Positions 9,113 to 18,376 of a DNA stretch of 64,000 bases are shown here, one piece after another. The DNA lies in assembly GCA_017983495.1 (NCBI GenBank), contig JAGOBH010000002.1, positions 248,001-312,000 on the forward strand, in the 5' to 3' direction. The notes under the pieces are model-generated. The model was not told the DNA's origin and ran no database searches. It saw only the letters and a list, made by a program, of their open reading frames with translations. The DNA is from Pyrinomonadaceae bacterium. GTDB lineage: Bacteria > Acidobacteriota > Blastocatellia > Pyrinomonadales > Pyrinomonadaceae. Position 1 is the first letter of the stretch, and each line of letters opens with the position of its first letter. The translations under genes and the position numbers were made by a program.

Positions 9113-10243
9113 ATGACAAAGACAATTTTTGTTGCCGGTTCCGGAGGGATCGGCGAGGCTGCTGCACTTCTATTGCGGGAGTGGAGCGAATTTGACACCA
9201 ATATTATTCTAGGCGACGTTCAGGAAGATAACTTAAAAAATGCTCACGATTTTGTAATTTCGAATTCCGATAAAAACTCGTCCGTCGAGACGGTTCTGAT
9301 GGCGAAAGACGGCACGAATGATGCGATGAACGCGGCATTTGAGGCCGCCGATGTTCTGCTCGATTGTTCGCCCGGCGGCCAGGCTCCGCGAATGGCCCGC
9401 TACGCTGTCGATTTCAAGATGCATTACGCGAATTTGACCGAGTACGTTGCCGAGACGGATGCGATCATCGACCTCGCCAAAAACGCTGAAACGGGGTTCA
9501 TACTCCAGACCGGGCTTGCTCCTGGCTTTATCAACGTAAAAGCGATGGAGTTGTATAACCAGTTTGTCGAGCTTCACGAAAACGAAAAGGTCGAACGTGT
9601 AGGGATGAAGGTCGGGGCTTTGACGGCACACGCTCACGCTCCGCATTTTTACGGGTTCACGTGGTCGCCGATCGGTGTCGCAACAGAATATGTCAAGAAT
9701 TCGCGTGTGATCCGCGATTTTGTGATTACCGAGCGGCCGGCACTTTCGTCGCGAGAGACGATCATCATCGGTGCACGCAATTACGAGGCCGATCTAACGT
9801 CGGGCGGTGCTGCTGATCTGCCCGACTATTTTGAGGGAAAAGCTCGTCAGCTGGACTATAAGACTCTAAGGTACGCGGGGCATTACCATTGGGTCGAATC
9901 GATCATCGAGACGCTTCCGAAGGACGAAGAACTGCCAAATCGACTGCAGGACGCAATGCTCCAGGCGGTTCCGTCGGTCGAGGACGATCTGGTGCTGGTG
10001 CACGCATCGGTTGACGGCTTTGACGCTGGCGGCCGGCGGCGAATGCTCGAGAAGGCTTACTTCGTGGAACCGCTTGATATCAATGGCAAATCGTTGCGGG
10101 CAATTCAGACAACGACTGCGGCGCCGCTTTGTCAGTCGGCGGCGATGCTGCTGACTGACGAACTTAAAGGCGTCGTGCTGCAGAGCCAGATCGAGCCCAA
10201 ATCGTTCATGTCGGGAAATTTTGTTTCGCGTATATATAAATAA
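9113..10243 (+). CDS. Saccharopine dehydrogenase family oxidoreductase
   Basis: A 376-residue NAD(P)-dependent protein. The N-terminus carries the dinucleotide-binding glycine motif VAGSGGIGEAAALLL (residues 6-20) of the saccharopine dehydrogenase NADP domain, followed by the family pattern LLDCSPGGQAPRMARYAV and QTGLAPGFINV. No signal peptide, so it is cytoplasmic. Relatives include lysine 6-dehydrogenase, saccharopine reductase and carboxynorspermidine dehydrogenase; the sequence alone does not decide the substrate. Its TAA overlaps the next gene's ATG by one base (TAATG), so the two are translationally coupled. A deoxyhypusine-synthase-like gene elsewhere in the window (55019-56149) makes a polyamine-related role conceivable, but that is speculation. 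Confidence 0.8.
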   Translation: MTKTIFVAGSGGIGEAAALLLREWSEFDTNIILGDVQEDNLKNAHDFVISNSDKNSSVETVLMAKDGTNDAMNAAFEAADVLLDCSPGGQAPRMARYAVDFKMHYANLTEYVAETDAIIDLAKNAETGFILQTGLAPGFINVKAMELYNQFVELHENEKVERVGMKVGALTAHAHAPHFYGFTWSPIGVATEYVKNSRVIRDFVITERPALSSRETIIIGARNYEADLTSGGAADLPDYFEGKARQLDYKTLRYAGHYHWVESIIETLPKDEELPNRLQDAMLQAVPSVEDDLVLVHASVDGFDAGGRRRMLEKAYFVEPLDINGKSLRAIQTTTAAPLCQSAAMLLTDELKGVVLQSQIEPKSFMSGNFVSRIYK

Positions 10244-10887
10244 TGCGGGTCGTCTGTCTCTCGGACACACATAACTGTAATGAGCAGATCGCCGTCCCTG
10301 ACGGCGATCTGCTCATTCATTCGGGAGACGCGACATCGACCGGAACGGTTGGCGAGATCGCCCGCTTTAATACGTGGTTCGCGGCACTGCCGCACAAGAC
10401 GAAGATATTTGTCGCCGGTAATCATGACTGGCTGTTCGAACGCGACGGTCAGACCGCTCGGGGTTTGCTCGATGAGTCGATAGTTTATTTGCAAGATTCG
10501 TCGGTGGAGATCGAGGGACTCAAGATCTACGGCAGCCCGTGGCAACCGCGGTTTTACGACTGGGCGTTTAACCTCAACCGCGGTCACGAGATGGCAGCCA
10601 AATGGGAATTGATCCCCGACGATACGAACATTTTGATAACCCACGGTCCACCGAACGGCATTCTCGATGCGGTGCCGAGGGTCTGGGGTGACGAACTGAC
10701 AGGCTGTGAAGAACTTAGACAAAAAGTCAACGGAATTAGCGGGCGTGGCGATCTGAAACTGCACGTTTTTGGCCATATCCATTGCGGTTACGGCAAGCTC
10801 GAGTTGGATGGCGTAACATTTGTAAATGCATCGACATGTGATGAAGCGTATGACCCTACTCAGATGCCAATTGTCGTAGACATTTAG
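10243..10887 (+). CDS. Calcineurin-like metallophosphoesterase
   Basis: A 214-residue cytoplasmic phosphoesterase with the complete dinuclear metal signature: D8-x-H10 (SDTH), G28-D29, G59-N60-H61-D62, the HGPP histidine near 134 and GHIH near 177. The arrangement fits the UPF0046/MPPED-like branch, whose physiological substrates are poorly known (2',3'-cyclic nucleotides are cleaved by some relatives). It starts within the stop codon of the preceding oxidoreductase gene. Codons 13-25 lie in a perfect 18-bp inverted repeat (10279-10317) which should fold into a very stable mRNA hairpin just after initiation; the encoded residues still fit the family, so the gene appears intact. Confidence 0.9.
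   Translation: MRVVCLSDTHNCNEQIAVPDGDLLIHSGDATSTGTVGEIARFNTWFAALPHKTKIFVAGNHDWLFERDGQTARGLLDESIVYLQDSSVEIEGLKIYGSPWQPRFYDWAFNLNRGHEMAAKWELIPDDTNILITHGPPNGILDAVPRVWGDELTGCEELRQKVNGISGRGDLKLHVFGHIHCGYGKLELDGVTFVNASTCDEAYDPTQMPIVVDI
10279..10317. repeat. Perfect 18-bp inverted repeat inside the phosphoesterase gene
   Basis: AATGAGCAGATCGCCGTC (10279-10296), three-base loop CCT, GACGGCGATCTGCTCATT (10300-10317). Every base pairs. Both strands encode nearly the same peptide (NEQIAV-DGDLLI). It begins 36 bases after the start codon. Confidence 0.95.
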
Positions 10888-10901
10888 ATGGTTCAAATAA
10901 G

Positions 10902-10940
10902 AAAAGAGCTGAGTGACTTCAAACTCACTCAGCTCTTTTT
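10902..10940. terminator. Bidirectional terminator between convergent genes
   Basis: Fifteen-base perfect arms AAAAGAGCTGAGTGA (10902-10916) and TCACTCAGCTCTTTT (10925-10939) with an eight-base loop. It gives a T tract in both directions and serves the phosphoesterase gene and the converging metallopeptidase gene. Confidence 0.92.
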
Positions 10941-10958
10941 CATTTGTGGTCCGTGTAC

Positions 10959-13862
10959 TTACGGAACGTACGCACTTGGCGTTGCGATGTCGCCCGCGAT
11001 TCCAAATGTTTGGATCAGTACGCCTGCCGTCGAACGGTTAACGTACCATGTGTTGTTCGACGAGCGGAAGACAGCGGCATCCATTTTGTTGTCGCCGTCG
11101 TAATCACCCGCGACCGGTGTATCGGTGCTGGTGCCGAACGGAAATGCGTAAAAGCTGAAATTTTCACTTCTAAGCACAAACCACTCGCCCGTCGAAGGAC
11201 GGAAGAACGCCATATCGGTCTTGCCGTCACCAGTGAAATCGCCCTGAACAGGTTTATCGGTGGACGTTCCAAACGCTGCGGCAAAGACAACGCCTGTACT
11301 GCTGCGTCTGATCCACCACTGTCCAAGCGACGGACGGAAGATTGCGATATCAGCTTTGCCGTCGCCATCGTAATCGCCAACCGCCGGTTTGTCACCAGGA
11401 GCTCCGAATACGATGATATCGGTGCCGCCGGTTGATTTATTAATGAACCACGTTAATGTCGAGGGACGGAAAACAGCCGAATCGGCCTTGCCGTCGCCGT
11501 CAAAATCAGCGGGGATAACATTGTCGGTGTTGGTGCCAAACGGGAATGCAAAGAATGAGAAATCTTCACTTCTCAGGACGAACCACTGCCCGGTCGAGGC
11601 CCGGAAGAAGGCAAAATCCGTCTTACCGTCGCCCGTGTAGTCCGCCGGTACGATCCTGTCAGTGGAAGCTCCGAACGCCGCAGCGGCATTACCGCCGTTC
11701 GAAGATTTCAGATACCACCATTCGCCCGGGCCCGGACGGAAAACCGAAAGATCGGTCTTGTCGTCACCGTCAAAATCGAACGGTGCACGCCAGCCGACAG
11801 CAACGGCGTTGGTGCTGAAATTAGCATCAGACATGTCGAAGAAGATGTTCCCAACTGCTTCGACCTTGATACGGCCCTGTGTCGTAGTGACATTCGGGAC
11901 CGTAATGGTCTCCGTGCCGTCGTTAGCTGTGCTGGCAAGGATCGTCGTTGGGAACGTAAGCCCGCCATCCGTCGAGAATGAGATCTTGACGTTCGTTGCA
12001 CTTACCGGAGCTGCGGTCGTGTTTGCTACGTTCCAAGTCACGGTCTGTGACGAATTTCCTGCCCACGTGACGCCTGTATTTGGGGCGGTAACATTGAAAG
12101 GACCAGAAGCACCGTCAACGTTGACTGTTGTGGAATTCGAATTGATACCGCCGCCGTTTAGGCGATTATCGCGAACGACGACCTGGAAGACCATAGCCCT
12201 CGTGATCGACGGTAGCAATTCACCGGTTAAAAATCCGCCGGTGGTGCTCGGCGGCACGTTGGCGTTATTGCGGACGTATTGGAGCGAAGGAAAGTAACGT
12301 GTGCCGCTAGTCGTCGGCAGATACGGACGTAGGATCGGCATCGCTCCGCCTGCATCAGAATTTGGGATGGCAGTGGCTGTGGCACCGAGGTTCCATTCCT
12401 GCCAGTCGTAGGTCAATGTGTCGCCGTTAACGTCGGTCGCTGACGCGGTCAACGAAAAAGGCGTCTGCTTTGGAATGTTATACGGTCCTCCGACCACAGG
12501 AACTGTCGGCGGTGTGTTTCCGGTGGCTGTCTCAACATCACAAGTGTTGCCAGTGCCCACCTGCGAAAATGACGTAATTACGTTCAGACTGCGCAAATGG
12601 AAGGTGTCGATGCTGTTTCCAGCTAGATCTTGCGAGCCGCATACACCTGCGTATCCCATGATAGTTACACCGCTGCCCGGTTCGTAGGCCGAACTCGAAG
12701 ATCGATTGCTTCCGCAACTGGCATTAAATGTGTGATTCGCGTTCCACTGATGTCCCATTTCGTGGGCAACAAAATCGATCGCGAACGCGTCGCCTACCGG
12801 ATTGCCCAATCCTGTAGTCCCTCGTCCCTTCGAAGCTCCACAAGATACACCTAATCCCGCAACGCCGCCGCTGCCGGTCGTGAAGACATGGCCAAAATCG
12901 TAGTTTGCCGAACCGATCACTGCGTCCAGATTCGGCGTATTCTGATCAAGTGCTGCCGTTGTGTTCGAGTATGGATCATTGCCGGTCGTACAAGCCGAGC
13001 CCCCGGTTCCAACCGGACAGTTCATATTGTTGGCGGCGTAAACGATCAGATCATTATTTGCCACCAGGACCATACGCAAGGCAACTTCGCGTTCGTAAAC
13101 GCCGTTGACGCGATTCATGATCAAAACCTGAGCGGCGAGGCAATTGGCGACCGTGTTGCCGCCGACAGACGCCGCTGCACAATACTCTGCGTTACCGGCC
13201 ACGGCTGTCCGGTATGTTCTAAGTGTCGCTCCCGATATTACTTGTTGTGATTCGTCAGGAATGCTGGACGTATCAATTTTGTAAACCGACTCAAATCCTT
13301 TCGGTGCGGGTTCGCAATACCATTCGTCGATCTTAGGTAATTCACGTTTGTAGAAGCTGACGTAGTTTTCAGTGTCGTTGACCGAATACGGATCGACCAT
13401 TACGGTTCCGTTCGGTGAAAGGATCATTGCGTGAAATCCGCTCGGTAAAAAGTCGAGGCGAACGGTAGCTGTAGGGTCGTCAATGCCCTGACCGTTAAAA
13501 GTAAGTCCAAGTTCCGGGTACTTATCAACGAGGCCCTGCTCAACAATAGGCGAGTGAAAGACCCTAAATCTGGCAAATTCACCGCCCGGCATCGGTAATT
13601 CCAGAACCGTTTCAATGGCCGACCGGTTAAATTCCGCAGGAGCCGTCGCCAAGAGGCTCTTCATCTTGTCCCTGTCCAATTTGAATGTGCCGTACGAGTC
13701 CGGCGTGCGGGTACGCTGAAATGGACGACGACTCAATTCAGTATCGTCGATTTGTTGCCAAACACTGTCTTTTGAGGCCTGAGCGAAGGTAACTACATTT
13801 AAAACAAACAAAAGGGAAATCGTCAGCGATGCCCCTGCAAATCTAACTAACCACTCTTTCAT
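10959..13862 (-). CDS. Secreted metzincin metallopeptidase with six FG-GAP/VCBS repeats
   Basis: A 967-residue exported protease. The start at 13862 gives a signal peptide (residues 1-28, ending VTFAQ) and has AAGGA eight bases upstream. A prodomain-like region leads into a reprolysin-type catalytic domain with H367-E368-x-x-H371-x5-H377 (HEMGHQWNANH) and a downstream Met-turn (VTIMGYAG). Beta-sandwich segments follow (about 480-680, with SQTVTWNVANT typical of Ig-like folds). The last 290 residues hold six FG-GAP repeats, each with a calcium-loop motif of the type DGDGKxD followed by FRP. Repeats 1-3 resemble 4-6 one by one, so the array arose by duplicating a three-repeat block. The tail may fold as a beta-propeller that binds a cell-surface or matrix target. 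Transcribed alone. Confidence 0.9.
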   Translation of the reverse strand: MKEWLVRFAGASLTISLLFVLNVVTFAQASKDSVWQQIDDTELSRRPFQRTRTPDSYGTFKLDRDKMKSLLATAPAEFNRSAIETVLELPMPGGEFARFRVFHSPIVEQGLVDKYPELGLTFNGQGIDDPTATVRLDFLPSGFHAMILSPNGTVMVDPYSVNDTENYVSFYKRELPKIDEWYCEPAPKGFESVYKIDTSSIPDESQQVISGATLRTYRTAVAGNAEYCAAASVGGNTVANCLAAQVLIMNRVNGVYEREVALRMVLVANNDLIVYAANNMNCPVGTGGSACTTGNDPYSNTTAALDQNTPNLDAVIGSANYDFGHVFTTGSGGVAGLGVSCGASKGRGTTGLGNPVGDAFAIDFVAHEMGHQWNANHTFNASCGSNRSSSSAYEPGSGVTIMGYAGVCGSQDLAGNSIDTFHLRSLNVITSFSQVGTGNTCDVETATGNTPPTVPVVGGPYNIPKQTPFSLTASATDVNGDTLTYDWQEWNLGATATAIPNSDAGGAMPILRPYLPTTSGTRYFPSLQYVRNNANVPPSTTGGFLTGELLPSITRAMVFQVVVRDNRLNGGGINSNSTTVNVDGASGPFNVTAPNTGVTWAGNSSQTVTWNVANTTAAPVSATNVKISFSTDGGLTFPTTILASTANDGTETITVPNVTTTQGRIKVEAVGNIFFDMSDANFSTNAVAVGWRAPFDFDGDDKTDLSVFRPGPGEWWYLKSSNGGNAAAAFGASTDRIVPADYTGDGKTDFAFFRASTGQWFVLRSEDFSFFAFPFGTNTDNVIPADFDGDGKADSAVFRPSTLTWFINKSTGGTDIIVFGAPGDKPAVGDYDGDGKADIAIFRPSLGQWWIRRSSTGVVFAAAFGTSTDKPVQGDFTGDGKTDMAFFRPSTGEWFVLRSENFSFYAFPFGTSTDTPVAGDYDGDNKMDAAVFRSSNNTWYVNRSTAGVLIQTFGIAGDIATPSAYVP

Positions 13863-14064
13863 ATCAAAAATCCTTGAGGTTTGAGTTAACAGCCTAGTCA
13901 ACAAAAGCAGGGTGAATGCCTGGACAGTAGCTGGACGGAATTATATTTCACGGGTGAGCGAGAAACACCACCATGATAGATGATTAGGAGTCAAATGTCC
14001 ATAAAATTTGGTCAAACGCGGGTTTTGGGCTTGCCTCCGAAGTGATAAACTTTTTGTTTCGGCT

Positions 14065-14934
14065 ATGATGCAAGACCTAAACTCTAACGCGATCGAGGTG
14101 GTTGATACCGCCGGAGGCCCATTGGTTCCGCAGGCGGCGGAGACCGCGTTGCTCAACCGACGTGAGCGCGTTGGTTTTTGGCTGACGCATAGGATGAATC
14201 TGGGGGCGATGAAGCGGCTGATGACGTTTTGTCAGCGGCATATCGGCAGTCTTTGGATATATCTTGCAACCTACAATCTAATGTACGTCTTCGGCATCGA
14301 AAACGTTGAGAATGCCGATGTCGATACGCCGATCGTGCTTGTCGCCAACCACCGGTCGTTCTTCGACATGTATACCGTGTCGAGCGTCTTATTTCGCCGT
14401 CTTGATCGGCCGATCACGTTATATTTTCCGGTACGTGCCAAGTTTTTCTACACGAGCCCGATCGGGTGGCTGGTCAATTTCGTAATGGGATGGTTTTCAA
14501 TGTATCCACCGTTTTTTCGCGAAGAACGCGAGGCGAAAAAGCGGGAATTCGATAAATATTCGATGCGTCGCTTGGTTCAGCTTTGCCAAACCGGAAACGG
14601 GCACATCATCGGGTTTCATCCCGAAGGTAAGCGAAATCTTACGGGTGGAACTTACGAGTTCTTGCCGGCGCAGCCGGGAATCGGAAAGGTGATCTACGCG
14701 GCTCACCCACAGGTCATTCCGGTCTTCATAGCCGGTCTTGGGAACGATCTTCCGAAACAGATATTAGGTAATTGGACCGGCGGCCCAAAAGTCAGGATCT
14801 GGTTTGGCGAAAAAGTCGATCTGTCCGAATTCTATGCCAAAGGCGATCGTTTACGGACGCATAAAGAGATATCTGACCATCTGATGATGAAGATCGGTGA
14901 ACTCGGAGAAATGGATCGGGGAAAATTCGGCTAA
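14065..14934 (+). CDS. Lysophospholipid acyltransferase (PlsC-like)
   Basis: A 289-residue member of the LPLAT/PlsC family, which acylates lysophosphatidic acid or related lipids at the inner membrane. The catalytic motif NHRSFFD (NHx4D type) and the glycerophosphate-binding motif GFHPEGKR are both present, and two hydrophobic stretches (IYLATYNLMYVFGI and IGWLVNFVMGWFSMY) fit membrane association. The pair of adjacent ATG codons at 14065/14068 is the likely start; a TTG further upstream adds a segment that does not resemble the family. No clear Shine-Dalgarno site. The following MFS gene is 52 bases downstream on the same strand, so the two may be co-transcribed. Confidence 0.88.
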   Translation: MMQDLNSNAIEVVDTAGGPLVPQAAETALLNRRERVGFWLTHRMNLGAMKRLMTFCQRHIGSLWIYLATYNLMYVFGIENVENADVDTPIVLVANHRSFFDMYTVSSVLFRRLDRPITLYFPVRAKFFYTSPIGWLVNFVMGWFSMYPPFFREEREAKKREFDKYSMRRLVQLCQTGNGHIIGFHPEGKRNLTGGTYEFLPAQPGIGKVIYAAHPQVIPVFIAGLGNDLPKQILGNWTGGPKVRIWFGEKVDLSEFYAKGDRLRTHKEISDHLMMKIGELGEMDRGKFG

Positions 14935-14986
14935 CACCCACTGCTGTGATCGATTCTGCGCCTGAGATATCGGGAACTGACTTAAT

Positions 14987-16633
14987 ATGGACACGTTCTC
15001 TCCCGAAAAGATGCCCGAAGGACCGAGGCTCGAAATGACGAGCCGACGGCGTTGGGCAGTCACCATTGGCGTCATGACCGGAATGGCGATCGCCGCGCTG
15101 GAAGCTACCGTTGTCGGCACGGCAATGCCTACCGTTATTGCGAGTCTTGGCGGGATCAACCATTACAGCTGGGTCTTTTCGGCATACCTTGTGACGTCCA
15201 CGGTCACGGTCCCGGTTTGGGGCAAACTCTCAGATCTTTATGGCCGTCGGTTGCTGTATCAAGTCGGCATCGGTGTCTTTCTGCTCGGCACTCTGCTATC
15301 AGGGTTGGCCGATTCAATGACTCAACTAATCGTTTTTCGCGCTATCCAGGGACTTGGGGCGGGAGCACTTGTTCCGCTTGGGATGACGATCATCGGCGAT
15401 ATCTTCACGCTGAAAGAGCGTGCAAAGATGCAGGCATATTTTAGCGGCGTCTGGGGTCTGTCCAGCGTTATCGGGCCGGTCATCGGCGGCTTTATTACAG
15501 ATCAGATATCGTGGCGGTGGGTATTTTTTGTCAATCTGCCTGTCGGTGTCGCCGCGGCTCTGATCATCGGGCTTGCCTTAAAAGAACCCAAAGTGAGGCA
15601 GAAGCCTACGATCGATTATGCAGGAGCCGCGTTGCTGATGATCGCGATCAGTCTGGTGATGCTCGGCCTTGTCGAGGGCGGCAGTTCGATACGAACTATC
15701 GTTTCGGCGGAAAATCTCGGGCTTTTCGCCGGTGGGGCAGTATTGCTGGCGATCTTCGTATGGGTCGAAACACGGGCCTCCGACCCGATCATTCCATTCC
15801 GGATGTTTCGAAACCGGACGGTCGCAGTCTCGGTGAGTGCCGGATTTTTGGCCGGTATTGCCATGTTTGGAGGCATCTCATTCATACCGCTTTTTGCTCA
15901 GGGAGCTTTGGGAATGACGGCGACGCAGGCAGGCTCGCTGCTTACGCCGTTAATGCTTAGCTGGGTCCTAATGTCTATAGTCGGCGGTCGGCTGCTTCTC
16001 AGGCTTGGATATCGAAACATCACGATCGCGGGCTTTATTGTGATGACGACGGGGTTCGTTCTGCTTTCGACTTTTAACCGCACAACGCCACAGGTGTGGC
16101 TCTATCTGGATCTGATCCTGATCGGTTCCGGACTCGGGCTGACAATGCTGACACTGCTCATCGCGGTTCAGCAAGCGGTCTCGCGTGAGCAGCTCGGAGT
16201 TGCGACGTCTCTCAGTCAGTTTTCACGGGCTATCGGGGGTGCTTTTGGAGTCGCAATAATGGGGGCAGTGCTAACAGGCGGCCTAGCGGCAAATCTTTTG
16301 GAGGCCGCGGCGGTTCCGAACAGTGGAATATCGGTCGAACAGGCCAGCGTATTTGCCGAAAATCCGAACGCCCTTATCGAACCTCAGGCACGAGCGGCTT
16401 TGCCTGCTGAAACTCTTAAGGTTCTAGAGGATGCAATGACAGCGGCTGTTCACCCAGTGTTTTGGTTTGGTGCGGCGGTATGCGTAGTGGCCTTGTTTTT
16501 AGTACTAATGCTGCCGAGGCAGGTGTGTATATCAAAAGAACATGAGGCATCAGCCGACTGCGGCGAGTCAATGCTGATGGCCGAACAGACGACCATAAAC
16601 GCCCGTAACCAACCGGCAGCCGAAGACGGTTAG
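14987..16633 (+). CDS. MFS drug:H+ antiporter, DHA2 (EmrB/QacA) family
   Basis: A 548-residue integral membrane transporter with about 14 predicted transmembrane segments, as in the EmrB/QacA branch. Motif A-like sequence GKLSDLYGRRLLY lies between segments 2 and 3, and the antiporter motif C region reads GPVIGGFITDQISWRWVFFVNLP. The N-terminal 25 residues and the last 40 are hydrophilic and cytoplasmic. Members export hydrophobic or cationic compounds using the proton gradient; no periplasmic adaptor or outer-membrane factor gene lies beside it, so the substrate and partners are open. The stop is only 12 bases from the stop of the converging FHA gene. Confidence 0.9.
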   Translation: MDTFSPEKMPEGPRLEMTSRRRWAVTIGVMTGMAIAALEATVVGTAMPTVIASLGGINHYSWVFSAYLVTSTVTVPVWGKLSDLYGRRLLYQVGIGVFLLGTLLSGLADSMTQLIVFRAIQGLGAGALVPLGMTIIGDIFTLKERAKMQAYFSGVWGLSSVIGPVIGGFITDQISWRWVFFVNLPVGVAAALIIGLALKEPKVRQKPTIDYAGAALLMIAISLVMLGLVEGGSSIRTIVSAENLGLFAGGAVLLAIFVWVETRASDPIIPFRMFRNRTVAVSVSAGFLAGIAMFGGISFIPLFAQGALGMTATQAGSLLTPLMLSWVLMSIVGGRLLLRLGYRNITIAGFIVMTTGFVLLSTFNRTTPQVWLYLDLILIGSGLGLTMLTLLIAVQQAVSREQLGVATSLSQFSRAIGGAFGVAIMGAVLTGGLAANLLEAAAVPNSGISVEQASVFAENPNALIEPQARAALPAETLKVLEDAMTAAVHPVFWFGAAVCVVALFLVLMLPRQVCISKEHEASADCGESMLMAEQTTINARNQPAAEDG

Positions 16634-16645
16634 CCGTTTTGAAGA

Positions 16646-18298
16646 TCATTTATCGCCGGTCTTTGGTACGGTGTTTGAGTTAGTTTCCCCAGCCGCCGAT
16701 TGATTAGTCTGTTCAGCTTCCTGCTTTATTTCTTCAGGTGATTTCCAACCGGCCTTTTTGAGAAGATCGACAGCATAACGGACGGGAACAGCCATATTGG
16801 CCGCGGTATTTTCGGTGAACACACCAAAATTGACGCCAATGACCTTACCGGATTGACCGAATAATGGAGCTCCGGAGCCACCCTCGGCTGTTTTAGCGTC
16901 GTGAACTATCCGACGGGCATCGAGGTCGGTGATCGCTCCTTGAGTCGTAAGCGGGACGATCTTTTGCGACTGAGCAAGGAAGTTGATCAGCCTCTGCCTC
17001 GAATTGCCAAAGCGGGAATTGATCGATTTTGCCTCGTCATCGTCAACCATCGCGAGCAGACGGTCCGGGCCGCTCGGGTATCCCATTGTGACAACCGTCT
17101 TGCCGATAGCGGCCGAATCCGTGTCGATATCGATCGGGATCGTTGCGACGTTGGCCGGCATCAGAGCTGTATCGATCTTGCTGATCGAGATGTCTTCGCG
17201 GCTGCCGAGTTGGCTGACTTTCAGCGGAAACGGTGTCGGATTATTTGGAAAATAAATGACGAGGCTCTTCACACGTGGCCTGCCGTTGGCAGCACTCATC
17301 ATCTGTTTGACGTTGTCGTCCTCTTCCCAAGGCTGCACAACGTGCCGGTTTGAGACGATATATCCACCGCCGACGTGAAATCCGGTTCCAATAAAGTCAT
17401 ATTCCACCGGCGAGCCGTTGCCCTCGGTCGTCAGCCCGATCTGCGGCGTCAATGGCCGCGAACCGGGATCTTCGGATTCGCTTGGTTCGTATGGATTGGG
17501 CCTGAATGCCTGTGGGTCAGCGTAGCGAAGTACCTTGCCGCTTCTCTTATCGACGAGATCGTATACGCCGACGACCAGACAAATAGCATTACCGTATTCG
17601 ACGCGGAGATTTTTCGCCAGTGAAACCGTTTTGATCAGATCTTTGTTTGTTTTATCGAGTTCGCCGATCTGTTCGCTCGTCTCCCCCAGCTTTTCCTCGA
17701 GCTTCTTGATGATGTCGCTCTGTTGTTCAGATTGCTTTCGGCTCTCTCGCAGTTCGCGATTGACGGCAAAACCGATATAAAAAACGCCGGTAATAAAGCC
17801 GATCGTCAGCACCAACGTGATCAGCTTTGTCGTTACGGAAACCTCACGCATGAGTTCGCGTGAAAATTCGCGTAAAAACGCCTTTGCGTCGTCGCGTTTG
17901 GCGGAACTGGCCGATTCGAGAGCGGCGTCCTCGATAAATCGCGAGATGTGCGGCTGTTCACGATTTGTCGTGATCATCGCCGACTTGTTTTCCAGCGAAA
18001 AGAACGAGAACTGAATATCGCTTTCGCCGACCTGTATTACGTCGCCGTCGAGAATGGCAATATAGCGGCGGATCGGTTTTTCGTTGATAGAGAGGTTGAG
18101 TCCCGGGTCGAATTCGACTATCCGGTAGGTGCCGTCCGTGCTTTCGATCTCAAACCAGACATTTGACGCATCAGATTGGCGCGAGTGTATCTGCAGGTCC
18201 GACGATTCATCTGACCCGATCCGGATGCGATCCTGGGAGAAAAATTCGGTGCGCTTTTCGGTCCCGACCGTGATGTGGATGATAATGCCTACTGCCAT
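16646..18298 (-). CDS. FHA domain, membrane-anchored trypsin-like serine protease
   Basis: A 550-residue protein that joins a cytoplasmic FHA-type domain (about 1-105; RIRIGSDESSDLQI and LNLSINEKPI are the strand/loop pattern of phosphothreonine-binding FHA domains) to one transmembrane helix (about 155-177), a coiled coil (about 180-225) and a chymotrypsin-fold protease (about 235-520). The catalytic triad is visible: H319 in SNRHVV, D369 in REDISI and S475 in GGSGAP. No PDZ domain is seen, unlike DegP/HtrA. The layout suggests a signal read inside the cell by FHA and a protease outside, or the reverse if the anchor is inverted. The C-terminal 40 residues are polar and disordered. Divergent from the ferredoxin-like gene. 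Confidence 0.88.
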   Translation of the reverse strand: MAVGIIIHITVGTEKRTEFFSQDRIRIGSDESSDLQIHSRQSDASNVWFEIESTDGTYRIVEFDPGLNLSINEKPIRRYIAILDGDVIQVGESDIQFSFFSLENKSAMITTNREQPHISRFIEDAALESASSAKRDDAKAFLREFSRELMREVSVTTKLITLVLTIGFITGVFYIGFAVNRELRESRKQSEQQSDIIKKLEEKLGETSEQIGELDKTNKDLIKTVSLAKNLRVEYGNAICLVVGVYDLVDKRSGKVLRYADPQAFRPNPYEPSESEDPGSRPLTPQIGLTTEGNGSPVEYDFIGTGFHVGGGYIVSNRHVVQPWEEDDNVKQMMSAANGRPRVKSLVIYFPNNPTPFPLKVSQLGSREDISISKIDTALMPANVATIPIDIDTDSAAIGKTVVTMGYPSGPDRLLAMVDDDEAKSINSRFGNSRQRLINFLAQSQKIVPLTTQGAITDLDARRIVHDAKTAEGGSGAPLFGQSGKVIGVNFGVFTENTAANMAVPVRYAVDLLKKAGWKSPEEIKQEAEQTNQSAAGETNSNTVPKTGDK

Positions 18299-18376
18299 CG
18301 TGTGCGAATCCGCGTCGATTGGATTCTAACATAATTGAACGCCGGATATATGTGAAATTGCGAACGGCGTGTCAAA

